From positions 1,794,001-1,858,000 of the forward strand of contig NZ_CP079094.1 in the NCBI RefSeq assembly GCF_019285595.1: a stretch of DNA of 64,000 bases. Reading direction: 5' to 3'. Numbering within the stretch: the stretch's first letter is position 1; each line of letters opens with the position of its first letter. Shown here piece by piece: positions 45,131-54,887 of the stretch. Both the position numbers and the translations under genes were made by a program. The stretch comes from Rickettsiella endosymbiont of Dermanyssus gallinae. GTDB taxonomy: Bacteria; Pseudomonadota; Gammaproteobacteria; Diplorickettsiales; Diplorickettsiaceae. Below the pieces are notes generated by a model. It made no database searches, was not told the origin of the DNA, and was given only the letters and a program-made list of their open reading frames with translations.

Positions 45131-45735
45131 TCCTCACTTCCTTTGCAAACATGCAAACGATTTATTCGTGCTTCTAATCGCGCGACATCGTCTCGCAAAT
45201 CATCAATCTCAGCAAAAAAAACTTGTAGTTCTTCATCTGGCACGAGGTAGTCCATTTCTGCTTGAACATAATCCGTTATATTTTGCCCAAGATCATCGAT
45301 ACTTTGTTTAGCCCATTGCGATAAGGATTTAAAAAACTGTGCTATCGGATAAGCGACTGTATCACCCACCACACGTGACAATTGCTCTTCCCAATCAATA
45401 TCTAGATTTGAAAAAAGATCTTTAAATTGTTTAGCAAACTCCATATCGCCTGAAACTTGTATAGGCATTGCAGTCAAAGCCAATTCTTTTTTCATAAAAG
45501 CTAAACGCATAAAATCAAACACCGAACCTCGTAATACCAAATCAACTAATCCACTGTAATTTTTTGTCAAATAAATAGCGTCGGATTTAAAAAGCCAATA
45601 ATGACTTAAGGCATTCAATTCCAACTTAACAACCTTACCCGATAGCTTGTTTAAAACCCTGCTCGATTCTGGATCAAGTTTTAAAAAGCGGTTAAGGATA
45701 ACTTCTTGAGCTGCAAGCAAGGTACTCAATGGCAT
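45127..45735 (-). CDS. ubiJ: Ubiquinone biosynthesis accessory factor UbiJ (SCP2 domain)
   Basis: UbiJ binds the lipid intermediates and organises the Ubi complex. The SCP2 lipid-binding fold covers about residues 15-115 ([40 protein letters not shown]), followed by the helical tail (EAR...LHVCK). The start is ATG 45735, which shares a base with the ubiE stop (TAATG), giving 202 residues. The position between ubiE and ubiB confirms the call, since the sequence itself is weakly conserved. Confidence 0.9.
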   Translation of the reverse strand: MPLSTLLAAQEVILNRFLKLDPESSRVLNKLSGKVVKLELNALSHYWLFKSDAIYLTKNYSGLVDLVLRGSVFDFMRLAFMKKELALTAMPIQVSGDMEFAKQFKDLFSNLDIDWEEQLSRVVGDTVAYPIAQFFKSLSQWAKQSIDDLGQNITDYVQAEMDYLVPDEELQVFFAEIDDLRDDVARLEARINRLHVCKGSEE

Positions 45736-46511
45736 TAGAACTTCCACGCTCTATGCAGAGCAACAATGCCGCCACTCAAATTGTGATATTCACAGTGATC
45801 AAATCCCGCTTCAAGAATAAGTGACTTTAAACTTTCTTGATCCGGATGACGTCGAATAGATTCCACTAAATACTGATAACTCGCTGCATCATTGGCAATC
45901 CACTGCCCCAATTTAGGAAGAAAATCAAAAGAATAACGATCATATAGGATTTGCAAAAAGTTGAGTACCGGCTTGGAAAACTCCAGCACCAACAATCGCC
46001 CTCCAGGCTTAAGAATACGATACATAGACCGTAACGCAGCCAGTTTATCTGTCACATTGCGAAGCCCAAATGCAATGCTGAGACAATCAAAATAATCCTC
46101 GGCAAATGGCAACATTTCTGCATTCGCCTGAAGCACAGTTATATTTTCTATTAGCCCAGCATCAATGAGTCGCTCACGCCCTACCGCTAACATCGCTGCA
46201 TTAATATCAAGTAAGGTTACCTTGCCCTTTTCACCTACGCGTTTTGCAAACGCTTTGCTTAAATCACCCGTACCCCCCGCTACATCCAGTACCTTATCAC
46301 CCCTACGAATTTGGGCTAATTCCACCGTAAATTTTTTCCATAGGCGGTGCATCCCACACGACATCAAGTCATTCATGAGATCATATTTGGAGGCAACCGA
46401 ATGGAAAACCGCTCCTACTTGTGCTGTTTTTTCAGCTAGCGGAATGGTTTTATAGCCAAAATCGGTTGTTGGCGACCCATTTAACGAGGTCTGTGAAGGC
46501 GAATCCAGCAT
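45735..46511 (-). CDS. ubiE: Ubiquinone/menaquinone C-methyltransferase UbiE
   Basis: UbiE methylates the ring carbon of the benzoquinol (or demethylmenaquinol) intermediate with SAM. The class I methyltransferase motif [19 protein letters not shown], the acidic [13 protein letters not shown], and the family-specific [20 protein letters not shown] and LEFSKP are visible. The 258-residue length is as expected. It heads the ubiE-ubiJ-ubiB-tatA run on the minus strand. Confidence 0.96.
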   Translation of the reverse strand: MLDSPSQTSLNGSPTTDFGYKTIPLAEKTAQVGAVFHSVASKYDLMNDLMSCGMHRLWKKFTVELAQIRRGDKVLDVAGGTGDLSKAFAKRVGEKGKVTLLDINAAMLAVGRERLIDAGLIENITVLQANAEMLPFAEDYFDCLSIAFGLRNVTDKLAALRSMYRILKPGGRLLVLEFSKPVLNFLQILYDRYSFDFLPKLGQWIANDAASYQYLVESIRRHPDQESLKSLILEAGFDHCEYHNLSGGIVALHRAWKF

Positions 46512-46768
46512 AAATAGACTAACTATGAATCAATCATCCCATCTTACCAGCTACATTAGTTTGAGCAAGAACTTAAGGCGGGGGAGTGACTTTACACTTC
46601 TTCAGTGTTAGGCGTTTCGTATAGGGACCCCTCTTATGAAGAGTGCTATTGGCAAAGTATTACTTGTTATGTGAAGATATAAAGTCTTGTTTTCACAAAA
46701 AATCTGAGAGCTAGACCTTGAGTTCTAGTATAATATAATAACTTACGTTGCTTTATATTAAGATAATA
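46512..46768. other. Region upstream of ubiE up to element B2
   Basis: About 257 bp with no convincing gene. It should hold the ubiE promoter on the minus strand. On the plus strand AGTATAATATAATAAC at about 46728 contains TATAAT, but no good -35 lies 16-18 bases ahead, so its significance is unclear. Confidence 0.35.
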
Positions 46769-47015
46769 CAAGTGAGTCGCTATGCTCCCGAAGAATTTCG
46801 GCCATCGTGCCCCCGAAATTCGTTCGCATGACGCGACTGAAATTAGGCCGCGATACGTCCTGCGTCCGGCACGCACTCACTCCTTCGGAGTTCATGCCCG
46901 TGCCTCCCACAAATGACTTTACGGCGTTATGCGTTTCCTGCTTCGCCCGTCAACGCACGCCTATCGCGGGCTCTTCGACTTCGCATTGCTTTCACAATGC
47001 TTTCCTGTCTCATCG
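46769..47015 (-). repeat. Element B, 247 bp structured repeat (B2)
   Basis: The copy is an exact-length inverse of B1, running from CAAGTGAGTCGC to CTGTCTCATCG. It differs from the other copies at only a few positions, for example GTTATGCG where the others have GTGATGCG. Its right end is fused in frame to a coding sequence whose natural start is missing. Confidence 0.92.
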
Positions 47016-47557
47016 AACGCGAAAGACTACTTAACCAAGGTTCAGAGCAAGCATCAGAACTTCTAAATACATTTAACAAAATTCATTCTATTAAGATTGA
47101 AGGGCGTTTAGTTTTTCATATACCCGTAGATAATAAACTTAAAGATATTTCTTGTAACACTCAAAGAGCTCTAAAAAATTTTGATAATCGACAATTGAAA
47201 GGGCTTTATAACTACCTTGCCACTTCAAATAGCACACTTACAAAAACTATGCAAACACTCATAGATCTTGACTCCATTATAAACCAAGCAGATAAAGACA
47301 TATATCAAATCGGGGCGAATATAATGGATATGGAAACTAAAGAAGCCTCTATCGCTGAAGAAATCCATAACGTTATTTCTGCAATAAAAACCTTTATCAA
47401 AAGAATAGTTGACTTTCTAGTACCCACAGTTAGCAATATTGGTGGCAAGAACCCCGGTTTAAGTGAAACTAATAGCCTCTCGTTCTTTCCAAGAAACGAC
47501 AGTGAAGATGACACTGCAACGCCATCTCATCGTTCACCCACATTAAACACCGCTTAA
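47016..47557 (+). pseudogene. 5'-truncated uncharacterised gene fused to element B
   Basis: A frame of about 180 codons runs out of the right end of element B2 without its own start codon. The first ATG that could serve is inside the element at 46997, which would make a hybrid protein of about 186 residues. The sequence is helical (NLATSNSTLTKTMQTLIDLD region) with a polar tail SFFPRNDSEDDTATPSH, and no family is recognised. The segment IKTFIKRIVDFLVPTV resembles QKLVDFLKAIFRM in the protein encoded at 47617, hinting at distant kinship. It may be an effector-gene remnant, but that is inference. Confidence 0.5.
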
Positions 47558-47575
47558 AAATTCTTATGTGCACAA

Positions 47576-47607
47576 CACTACTCCCAAGGATATTCTTGGG
47601 AGTAGTG
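47576..47607. terminator. Strong hairpin between convergent uncharacterised genes
   Basis: CACTACTCCCAAG (47576-47588) pairs perfectly with CTTGGGAGTAGTG (47595-47607) around a GATATT loop. It lies 18 bp past one stop and 9 bp past the other. No long T-run follows on either strand, so it is a likely but not certain bidirectional terminator. Confidence 0.6.
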
Positions 47608-47616
47608 CATCACACT

Positions 47617-48390
47617 TTAACTGTTTAGGACTTTTTCAGGGGTACTATTTAAAAACTGGGGTAAATTTGTGGGTTGTACAGAGGTAGTATTGCTAGGGGG
47701 CTTAAAAAAAGTAGAAATTGGAACCACTGTATGCGTCGCCATCCTAAAAATAGCCTTTAAAAAGTCAACCAACTTTTGTAAAAAACTTCGCTGATCTACT
47801 ATTTTTCTAAAATAAGGATCCGGACAATCTAGTGTGGATTGTAAAATAACCAGCCTCGGTATCCATACTCGATTCTTTTCAATCACTTCCAGCTTAAATT
47901 GTGTTTTTCCATGAACAAAATAGTCATGTGTCCCCGGCTTAATAATTGGGACAGCTTCGCTATTAGTAAGCTTTCTTAAAAAAAACTCGTCTTCGATATA
48001 TAAGTCCTTATCTCTTAAATAAATCTTTAATTTGCTCTCTACGCCTTGATTATCTAACACATAACCTGCGTTATCCAGCGGATGCATTATAGAAAATGCG
48101 CCAACACCGAAAATACCATTAGTATGCAAATAAAGTCTTAAAAATTCTTGGTAGTGTCGTTGTCGCACTATATTTGAAGTACCTTTTAAAACTTCATCGC
48201 AAGCTGTTTTAAATATTAATTCATTTCCTAGCTCACCCATCCCTGCTGTTATAGTGTTAATATCTTTACCATTAAAGAGAATAGACGCTCTTTTTATATC
48301 CATAATAGAGCGCTCTCTGTCAGCAGATGATGGTAATTTTTCTACCAACAACGTCTTTAGTGCTCTATGATTTTTTATAGCCATGATCAT
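47617..48390 (-). CDS. Uncharacterised 257-residue protein
   Basis: No family is recognised. The frame is intact and free of signal peptide or clear membrane segments until a hydrophobic-leaning stretch near residue 215 (LVDFLKAIFRMATHTVVPI). The C-terminal 40 residues are rich in Thr, Ser, Pro and Asn (FKPPSNTTSVQPTNLPQF). Low complexity polar tails are common in secreted effectors of Legionellales, but no secretion signal can be confirmed. It faces the truncated gene at 47016 and lies in an accessory stretch. ATG 48390 or 48384 may start it. Confidence 0.6.
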   Translation of the reverse strand: MIMAIKNHRALKTLLVEKLPSSADRERSIMDIKRASILFNGKDINTITAGMGELGNELIFKTACDEVLKGTSNIVRQRHYQEFLRLYLHTNGIFGVGAFSIMHPLDNAGYVLDNQGVESKLKIYLRDKDLYIEDEFFLRKLTNSEAVPIIKPGTHDYFVHGKTQFKLEVIEKNRVWIPRLVILQSTLDCPDPYFRKIVDQRSFLQKLVDFLKAIFRMATHTVVPISTFFKPPSNTTSVQPTNLPQFLNSTPEKVLNS

Positions 48391-48432
48391 TTATATCCTT
48401 ATAATCGATACTGAAGAGATAATTACATCTCT

Positions 48433-49002
48433 TTAATTCTTATTAGAAATCCCACGAATAATTAAACCCGAGGTGCGTCGCTTCAGCACAGCCAAAGCAT
48501 GTTGGCTTTTAACATCGGTCCACAATTCAAAAGCCTGCAAAGGTGATAACTCGTTCATAGGATCACTTAGCCCACGAATCGCGTGCAAAACTTCCATGAG
48601 ACTAATAAAACCACAACTTAATGAATGATAAAGTGTAGCAGATCGCTTCTTAGATAAGCTAGCTACTTGTACATAAGCCGTTCGACCTAATTCAATAAAA
48701 TATTTAATTTTTACATGTCTTTTTTCGGCCTGTTCAGGAAAAAATCCAGCAAACAATAAACATTTATCACCCACTTCACGCAAACAATCACGTTGATAGA
48801 CGGGACTTTTTTCTAAACCCGATAAAAACTCGGTGGCTAAAATACAATTGGCGATATCTGGCCGTTGATTAAAACGACCTAACAAAAAAACCAAATAACT
48901 CTCAAGCTCTTTGTCTAAGGTCAAGTGACTCATCAGTTCAGCATCCTTGACCAAGGCTTGCCATTGTGCCATTGTGCTCGAATGCAATAAAAGCGAGCCC
49001 AT
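48433..49002 (-). CDS. Conserved hypothetical gammaproteobacterial protein
   Basis: The 189-residue, mainly helical protein has features remembered from a conserved but uncharacterised gammaproteobacterial family: LDKELESYLVFLLGRFNQRP, LREVGDKCLLFAGFFPEQAE and YFIELGRTAYVQVA. No catalytic motif is evident. ATG 49002 is favoured over a GTG at 49017 because GGGGGA precedes it at proper distance. It is divergent from typA, with a shared upstream region of about 160 bp. Confidence 0.75.
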   Translation of the reverse strand: MGSLLLHSSTMAQWQALVKDAELMSHLTLDKELESYLVFLLGRFNQRPDIANCILATEFLSGLEKSPVYQRDCLREVGDKCLLFAGFFPEQAEKRHVKIKYFIELGRTAYVQVASLSKKRSATLYHSLSCGFISLMEVLHAIRGLSDPMNELSPLQAFELWTDVKSQHALAVLKRRTSGLIIRGISNKN

Positions 49003-49163
49003 AGCTAATTCCCCCACAGATAAGTACCCTTATTTTCAGTGTAGAACACCCTAGCGGAAATGGGCGACTTTGCGTTATGATGCACCCTTTTTGAACACAC
49101 TTTCTGGACTTGAGCGGAAACCCAATTTTTGCAGCCCAGCTATAACCTATCTTTAAAATTATC

Positions 49164-50978
49164 ATGATCGAAAAAATACGTAATATCGCCATCATCGCCC
49201 ACGTTGACCACGGGAAAACCACCCTCGTCGATAAACTGTTACAACAGTCGGGTACCTTCTCAAGCCGTGCCGCCGTCGTTGAACGGGTCATGGATAGTAA
49301 TGACCTAGAGCGTGAGCGAGGTATTACCATTCTTGCTAAAAATACCTCTATAGAATGGCATGGCTATCGTATCAATATTGTCGATACCCCTGGCCATGCT
49401 GACTTTGGTGGTGAAGTAGAACGTATTTTATCGATGGTGGATTCGGTCCTTTTATTGGTTGATGCGGTTGATGGCCCCATGCCACAAACTCGCTTTGTCA
49501 CACAAAAAGCGTTTGCCAAAGGCCTTAAGCCAATTGTAGTGGTCAATAAGGTCGATAGACCCAGCGCCCGCCCTGATTGGGTCATTAATCAAGTTTTTGA
49601 TCTTTTCGACCGTCTAGGCGCTACCGAAGAACAATTAGACTTCCCTATTGTCTATGCCTCTGCTTTGCAAGGCTATGCAACACTAGACCTCAATAAGCCT
49701 AGTAGCGACCTCACCCCCCTATTTGAAACGATTGTTGAGAAAGTAGCGCCGCCGAATGTAGACCCGCAGGGCGCCTTCCAAATGCAAATCATCACCTTAG
49801 ATTATTCACGCTATGTGGGCACCATTGGCATTGGCCGTATTCAAAGAGGCACCGCAAAAGCGAATATGCCTGTCACATTAATCGACAGCGAAGGAAAAAC
49901 ACGCCCTGCTCGTATCTTGCAAGTATTAGGTTATCGTGGTTTAGAACGTGTTGAAGTCGATCAAGCTGAGGCGGGTGATATTGTTGCTGCCACAGGGATA
50001 GATAAGCTAAACATTTCGGATACCTTATGCGATCCGAATCAGGTAGAAGCGCTACCCGCATTAACGGTAGACGAGCCTACCATGAGCATGACGTTCCAAG
50101 TTAATAACTCGCCTTTTGCCGGTCAAGACGGAAAATTTGTTACCAGCCGTCAGATACGCGAACGACTAGACAAAGAATTACTGCATAATGTGGCGCTACG
50201 CGTTGATAATACAGACGATCCCAATCGCTTCCGTGTATCTGGCCGTGGTGAATTGCATTTATCCATTTTAATCGAAACGATGCGACGAGAAGGCTATGAA
50301 TTAGGTGTTTCGCGTCCTGAAGTAATTCTAAAAGAAATCGATGGCGAATTAAAAGAACCCTATGAAAATTTGACGGTTGATGTGGAAGAGCAACATCAAG
50401 GCACTATCATGGAAAAATTGGGAAGCCGTCGTGGTGATTTACTCGATATGATTCCAGACGGAAAAGGACGTGTGCGTCTTGATTATAGAATACCAACTCG
50501 CGCCTTAATCGGTTTTCGTACCGAATTTTTAACGGCAACATCGGGCCTTGGTTTAATGCACCATGTTTTTGATCATTATGGCCCCGCTAAAAAAGGTGCC
50601 CTAGGAAAACGTGCCAATGGCGTTATGATTTCTAATCTGCTTGGTAAAGCAACAGGGTTTTCCTTATTTCATTTACAAGAGCGTGGCAAATTATTAATAG
50701 GGCCACAAACCGATGTCTATGAAGGCATGATTGTCGGTATTCATGCGCGCGATAATGATTTAGTAGTTAACGTAGTTAAAGGGAAGCAATTAACCAATGT
50801 TCGTGCGTCTGGATCAGATGAAGCCCTTACTTTAACCCCTCATATCGCGTTTTCTTTAGAACAAGCCTTGGAATTTCTAGATGATGATGAATTACTAGAA
50901 GTTACACCACATCATTTACGTCTGCGTAAAAAGTTTTTAAAAGAACATGAACGTAAGCGCTCTGGACGTGAAGGTTAA
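49164..50978 (+). CDS. typA: Ribosome-associated GTPase TypA/BipA
   Basis: TypA is a translational GTPase related to EF-G that aids 50S assembly, stress growth and virulence in several pathogens. The G-domain motifs are [43 protein letters not shown] and [12 protein letters not shown]. The EF-G-like domains follow, then the TypA-specific C-terminal domain ([34 protein letters not shown]). The 604-residue length is standard. Confidence 0.97.
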   Translation: MIEKIRNIAIIAHVDHGKTTLVDKLLQQSGTFSSRAAVVERVMDSNDLERERGITILAKNTSIEWHGYRINIVDTPGHADFGGEVERILSMVDSVLLLVDAVDGPMPQTRFVTQKAFAKGLKPIVVVNKVDRPSARPDWVINQVFDLFDRLGATEEQLDFPIVYASALQGYATLDLNKPSSDLTPLFETIVEKVAPPNVDPQGAFQMQIITLDYSRYVGTIGIGRIQRGTAKANMPVTLIDSEGKTRPARILQVLGYRGLERVEVDQAEAGDIVAATGIDKLNISDTLCDPNQVEALPALTVDEPTMSMTFQVNNSPFAGQDGKFVTSRQIRERLDKELLHNVALRVDNTDDPNRFRVSGRGELHLSILIETMRREGYELGVSRPEVILKEIDGELKEPYENLTVDVEEQHQGTIMEKLGSRRGDLLDMIPDGKGRVRLDYRIPTRALIGFRTEFLTATSGLGLMHHVFDHYGPAKKGALGKRANGVMISNLLGKATGFSLFHLQERGKLLIGPQTDVYEGMIVGIHARDNDLVVNVVKGKQLTNVRASGSDEALTLTPHIAFSLEQALEFLDDDELLEVTPHHLRLRKKFLKEHERKRSGREG

Positions 50979-50986
50979 TTAACAAG

Positions 50987-51026
50987 TTTAGTCCCTCGTG
51001 TTGCAGAAACGAGGGCGCCACAACTA
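50987..51026 (+). other. Hairpin between typA and sodC
   Basis: CCCTCGT (50993-50999) pairs with ACGAGGG (51009-51015), and outside it TTTAGT pairs with ACTAAA. It starts 9 bp past the typA stop. There is no T-run, so it is a weak terminator candidate or a leader structure of the next gene. Confidence 0.4.
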
Positions 51027-51091
51027 AAATTTAGACTAAAAATAGAGTCCTAAAGTAATGCTATACTTCGTACTTTAATGGAGGACTAACT

Positions 51092-51592
51092 ATGTTTAAG
51101 ACTATAAAATATAGTGTGTGTGCTATTAGTTTTTTGCTAACGACATCCGCTCTCGCCGACGTCACTATTCCCATGAATCTCACTGCAGAACAAGGACTAG
51201 GGAAATCTATTGGTAATATTATCGCCCAACAAACCCCGAAAGGCGTATTACTAACACCCCATTTACATAGTTTATCTCCAGGCGCGCACGGCTTTCTTAT
51301 ACACCAAAACCCCTCTTGTCTAGCTAACGGCATGGCGGCGGGAGATCATTTAGATCCGCAGCATACTAATCATCATTTAGGACCTTATGAAAAAGGCCAT
51401 TTGAGTGATCGACCTTTTTTACAAGCCGATAAAAACGGCAATGTCACTGCGCCTATCCTTGCTCCACGTTTACGCTTAGAGGATTTAAAAAATCACTCTT
51501 TAGTCATTCACAAAGGTGGCGATAATTATTCTGATAGTCCCCAACCCTTAGGCGGTGGCGACGGACGAATTGCCTGTGGCGTTATAAATTAA
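51092..51592 (+). CDS. sodC: Periplasmic Cu/Zn superoxide dismutase-like protein, one Cu ligand lost
   Basis: A signal peptide (residues 1-22, ending SALA) is followed by a Cu/Zn-SOD fold of normal length. The zinc and shared ligands are in place (GDHLDPQHTNHHLGPYEKGH), as are the disulfide cysteines (NPSC, IACGV) and the last copper His (VIHKGGDNYSDSPQPLGGG). In the first metal motif, HGFHVH-type in relatives, the sequence is HGFLIH: Leu69 replaces a copper ligand. CTT needs only one base change from CAT. The protein may bind zinc and fold but have weak or no dismutase activity. Confidence 0.9.
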   Translation: MFKTIKYSVCAISFLLTTSALADVTIPMNLTAEQGLGKSIGNIIAQQTPKGVLLTPHLHSLSPGAHGFLIHQNPSCLANGMAAGDHLDPQHTNHHLGPYEKGHLSDRPFLQADKNGNVTAPILAPRLRLEDLKNHSLVIHKGGDNYSDSPQPLGGGDGRIACGVIN

Positions 51593-51610
51593 CAAAAATT
51601 ATGCGGTTGT

Positions 51611-52987
51611 ATGAGCGCTGAAATATATTTTGCTTCTGCAAAGCAATTAGTCACTAGAATTAAACAAAAACAAATTTCCTGTACAGAGCTCATACAAGTT
51701 TATTTAGATCGTTTAACGGATATAAACCCTAAGCTCAATGCGCTTGTTCAAACGTTATCGCCTGAAAAAGCACTACAACAAGCGCGTTATGCCGATGAAA
51801 AATTGGCGAAAAATCAAGCCATAGGCCCATTACACGGCTTACCTATTAGCATTAAAGATTGCTGTAAAGTTAAAGACTTTATTATCACAAAAGGCAGTAT
51901 GGGATTCCATTTTCTGCCGACTGAAGATGCAACTGTCGTGGATAGATTAAAAACCGCCGGTGCTATTGTGATCGGCATTAGCAATGTCCCTGAATTTAAT
52001 ATTGCCTACGAAACTGATAATGATCGCTACGGTAAAACATTCAATCCTTATGATCTTACACGCACACCCGGTGGAAGTAGTGGCGGAGAAGCCGCGATTA
52101 TAGCGGCGGGTGGATCAACGTTTGGTTTAGGAACTGATGCGGGAGGAAGTGTTCGCCAACCTGCGCACAACACAGGGATTGCCAGTCTAAAACCAACTCA
52201 CGGATTACTACCCAATACCGGAAAGCTTCCTTATGATGGAGGTCTATTAAACTCATTAACAACATATGGTCCAATGGCACGTTTTGTTGATGATCTTATC
52301 TTAACCCTACCTGTTTTAGCAGGATCTGACCGTTATAAAAATACGACTCGTATTAATTTTAAATCACTGCGCATTGCCTTTTATATGGATAATGCCATCG
52401 TCAAACCCGATGAAGATACGCTGCGAACTATTAAAGCGGTAGTAAATAGTTTGCAGACTGAAGTAGCGCAGCTCGAGGAGCATTGTCCCCCTCATTTACC
52501 GGAGCTTTACTCCCTGATTAGTGAAACTTTCTTTTTAAAAGGTGATAAAGGGCTGGGGATAAAAATGCTACTCAATCAGCTTAGCGTAAAAAACCCCTCT
52601 TCCTTAGTGAAGGAATTTCTTGCTATCGCACGTCGCTGTGAATTTTCGACTACAGAATTAAATCAACGTTTACGCCGCCTTGAACAACTACGATTGGTAT
52701 TAGAAAAGTTTTTTACAGACTATGACCTTATCATTTGTCCTGTCGCTGCTACGCCTGCAAAACAACATGGGCGCTCTTTTATTGAAGGTCGTGACTTTAG
52801 TTATTTAAGTATTTATAACTTTACCGGTTGGCCTACTGCTACCGTACGTTGCGGTACTTCTTTGGAAGGATTGCCGATAGGTATACAAATCAGTGCTAAA
52901 CCTTGGCAAGATATGACCGCCTTAGGTCTAGCAAAAAAATTAGAAACTTTATTAGGCGGTTGGCAAGCACCGCCTTTGTTTCCCTAA
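51611..52987 (+). CDS. Amidase-signature family amidase
   Basis: Amidase-signature enzymes hydrolyse amides with a Ser-cisSer-Lys triad. The Lys lies in LHGLPISIKDCCKVKDF, the Ser-rich stretch in RTPGGSSGGEAAIIAAGGS and the nucleophile in LGTDAGGSVRQPAHNTG, followed by SLKPTHG. The 458-residue length is close to GatA, but this is a stand-alone gene without gatB or gatC beside it, so a general amidase is more likely. It starts 19 bp after sodC. The substrate is unknown. Confidence 0.88.
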   Translation: MSAEIYFASAKQLVTRIKQKQISCTELIQVYLDRLTDINPKLNALVQTLSPEKALQQARYADEKLAKNQAIGPLHGLPISIKDCCKVKDFIITKGSMGFHFLPTEDATVVDRLKTAGAIVIGISNVPEFNIAYETDNDRYGKTFNPYDLTRTPGGSSGGEAAIIAAGGSTFGLGTDAGGSVRQPAHNTGIASLKPTHGLLPNTGKLPYDGGLLNSLTTYGPMARFVDDLILTLPVLAGSDRYKNTTRINFKSLRIAFYMDNAIVKPDEDTLRTIKAVVNSLQTEVAQLEEHCPPHLPELYSLISETFFLKGDKGLGIKMLLNQLSVKNPSSLVKEFLAIARRCEFSTTELNQRLRRLEQLRLVLEKFFTDYDLIICPVAATPAKQHGRSFIEGRDFSYLSIYNFTGWPTATVRCGTSLEGLPIGIQISAKPWQDMTALGLAKKLETLLGGWQAPPLFP

Positions 52988-53305
52988 AAAGATAGAATTA
53001 GTCGTTCCAGGATAACTCCTAGCCCTCATGGTAAAGCTAGAATGAAGATAACCGTTCACGGAGATTAATGACAAAGCGCACTATTTTAAAAAATAGATAT
53101 GGGGCGGTCAACACACCAGTACTAGCTACTTCTTTTTAGTTTAATACCCTATCTTGCAGCTGAAAATTGTAATCAAAAATTATACAATCAGAGAGCATAC
53201 TGTTAGGCCTCGAAAAAATTAGAGGAGCTAAAAAGTCTAGCTATACAGACAGGGAACGCTTTAGTAAAAGCTGCATGGAAGAAAAAAACAATAGGGAGAA
53301 CTATT
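52988..53305. other. 318 bp gap between the amidase and the Cys-rich protein gene
   Basis: No intact gene was found. A short frame MTKRTILKNRYGAVNTPVLA follows a GGAGATT near 53068 but stops after 23 codons. The stretch is AT-rich and stop-rich. An AGGGAGA just ahead of 53306 is the ribosome-binding site of the next gene. Confidence 0.4.
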
Positions 53306-53860
53306 ATGAAACATACCAAAAATGAGAAAAGCTGGAAGACCAGGAAGGGATCATACTTGTGTCTAACGATCGTGCTTGCGACTGTTCTTATGGCAAGTGC
53401 GAAAGCAGAAGACTTTGTTAATCAAGAAGAGCAAGAAAATTACTGGGAGTGTGAAAACGTATGTGCAGAACAGGAAAGGCAGGAACAAGATGCGGGCATA
53501 AAGTCAGCAGATCTTATAGCAAATTTCGTTAACTGTCGAAAAGCGTGCTATACACAAGCATGCCCTATACCTAGTAGCATCATTCCAACGGAATGTAGTG
53601 AGGGATATTATAAAGAAGGTCGTTATGATCTTGGTGATCCTAGGGTGCTTAGTGACGCGTGGGGGTATCCTTGCTTTTACCGTGAAAATGCAGATCAATA
53701 TGCTGGTAGGGGAAATTGGAAAAACGGTGAGCGGAGATTTACTCCTGATATGTATAAAAATAGCCCAATAAACTTTATATATGCCAAGGGTGAAGGCCGC
53801 CAAAAAGTCTGTCTTTATACTAAGCAAGGTGTGGGCGAGATTTTTCTAAAACAACATTGA
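53306..53860 (+). CDS. Uncharacterised secreted Cys-rich protein with twin CX3C motif
   Basis: The 184-residue protein has a long charged N-terminus, a signal peptide core (LCLTIVLATVLMASAKA) with likely cleavage before ED at residue 35, and a mature part with eight cysteines at 49, 53, 77, 81, 86, 97, 123 and 169, enough for four disulfides. The first four form a twin CX3C pattern (CENVC and CRKAC) separated by 23 residues of helix-prone sequence, as in helical-hairpin folds. No family is recognised. An AGGGAGA ribosome-binding site precedes it. It lies next to a decayed IS256 transposase, so it may be laterally gained. Confidence 0.7.
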   Translation: MKHTKNEKSWKTRKGSYLCLTIVLATVLMASAKAEDFVNQEEQENYWECENVCAEQERQEQDAGIKSADLIANFVNCRKACYTQACPIPSSIIPTECSEGYYKEGRYDLGDPRVLSDAWGYPCFYRENADQYAGRGNWKNGERRFTPDMYKNSPINFIYAKGEGRQKVCLYTKQGVGEIFLKQH

Positions 53861-53884
53861 ACTTCCACAAAGGGTGAATTTAGA

Positions 53885-54761
53885 TAGAATCAAGCCTGTA
53901 AATAAAGTAGAACGAGCCATGGATGCAGAGCAAGAGGAGTATCTTGGCTATGAAAAACATGCGTTAGAAGGCAAGAATACGGGAAAAGCTAACTTAAGCC
54001 GTTATTGATGAGGTTAATATTTGGCAGAATCGTCCCTTAGAAACGGTCTATCCCATCCTGTACTTAGATTGTATCGTTATTAAATGCCATCAAGATAAAC
54101 GCGTCATCAATAAATCCATTTATTTGGCATTAGCCATTAATACGGATGGAAAAAAGGAATTACTCGGTTTGTGGATAGCCGAAACCAAAAATTTAGCTCG
54201 GTATTAACCGAATTAAATCATCGTGGCGTTAAGGATATTTTTATTGCTTGGGTTGATGGATTAAGCGGATTTCCAGAGGCGATAAATGCGGTATTCCCAA
54301 AAACTAAGATTCAGCTATGCATAGTGCATCTGATTCGTTATTTCTTAGCTATGTACCGCATAAGGACATGAAAGCCGTGGTAGCGGACCTTAAGCTTATT
54401 TACCGTGCTATTTCTATAGAACCAGCGGAAGAAGCGCTGCTGATGTTCAGTGAAAAGTGGATAAAAAATACCCCTCATTAGCCGTACCTGGCATAAAAAC
54501 TGGAGTAATATTGTGACCTTATTTGATTATCCTGACGACATACGGAAAATTATTTATACCACCAATGCCATTGAATCACTCAATAGTGTGATTAGAAAAT
54601 CGATTAATAATCGTAAAATTTTTCCTAATGACCAATCGGCATTAAAGGTAGTATATTTGGCTGTACAGAAGGCATCGCAAACGTGGACTATGGCTTTACA
54701 TGAATCGCACTTAACGCTGTCTTTTTTTTTAACTTCAAAAACGATCAGTAATTTTAATTAA
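53885..54761 (+). pseudogene. Decayed IS256-family transposase
   Basis: Several frames together give the IS256 Mutator-type transposase: ERAMDAEQEEYLGYEKHALE near the start, then WQNRPLETVYPILYLDCIVI with the first catalytic Asp, [20 protein letters not shown] with the second, and IIYTTNAIESLNSVIRKSIN with the catalytic Glu. A deletion of about 80 codons lies between the first two parts near 54000, and at least three frameshifts or stops follow. No intact terminal repeats were identified. A CCAACT/AGTTGG hairpin lies at about 54801-54816, downstream. Confidence 0.88.
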
Positions 54762-54887
54762 ATACATCCCGGCTTTGCAACCTATACAATTACCCTACCA
54801 ACTAGAAAGTTGGCTTGACGTTTTTCTGGTTCATGTTCTTCTGTCACCGCTTTACCTAACTGATACAGTAATGACGGGCTAACGATT

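Noticed and set aside
51611-52987. GatA subunit of the glutamyl-tRNA amidotransferase
   Set aside because: The amidase has the shared signature, but gatB and gatC are not adjacent, and several insertions differ from GatA; a general amidase is safer.
54171-54761. Two separate small genes in the IS256 region
   Set aside because: They are frameshifted pieces of one transposase; their order and motifs match the family.
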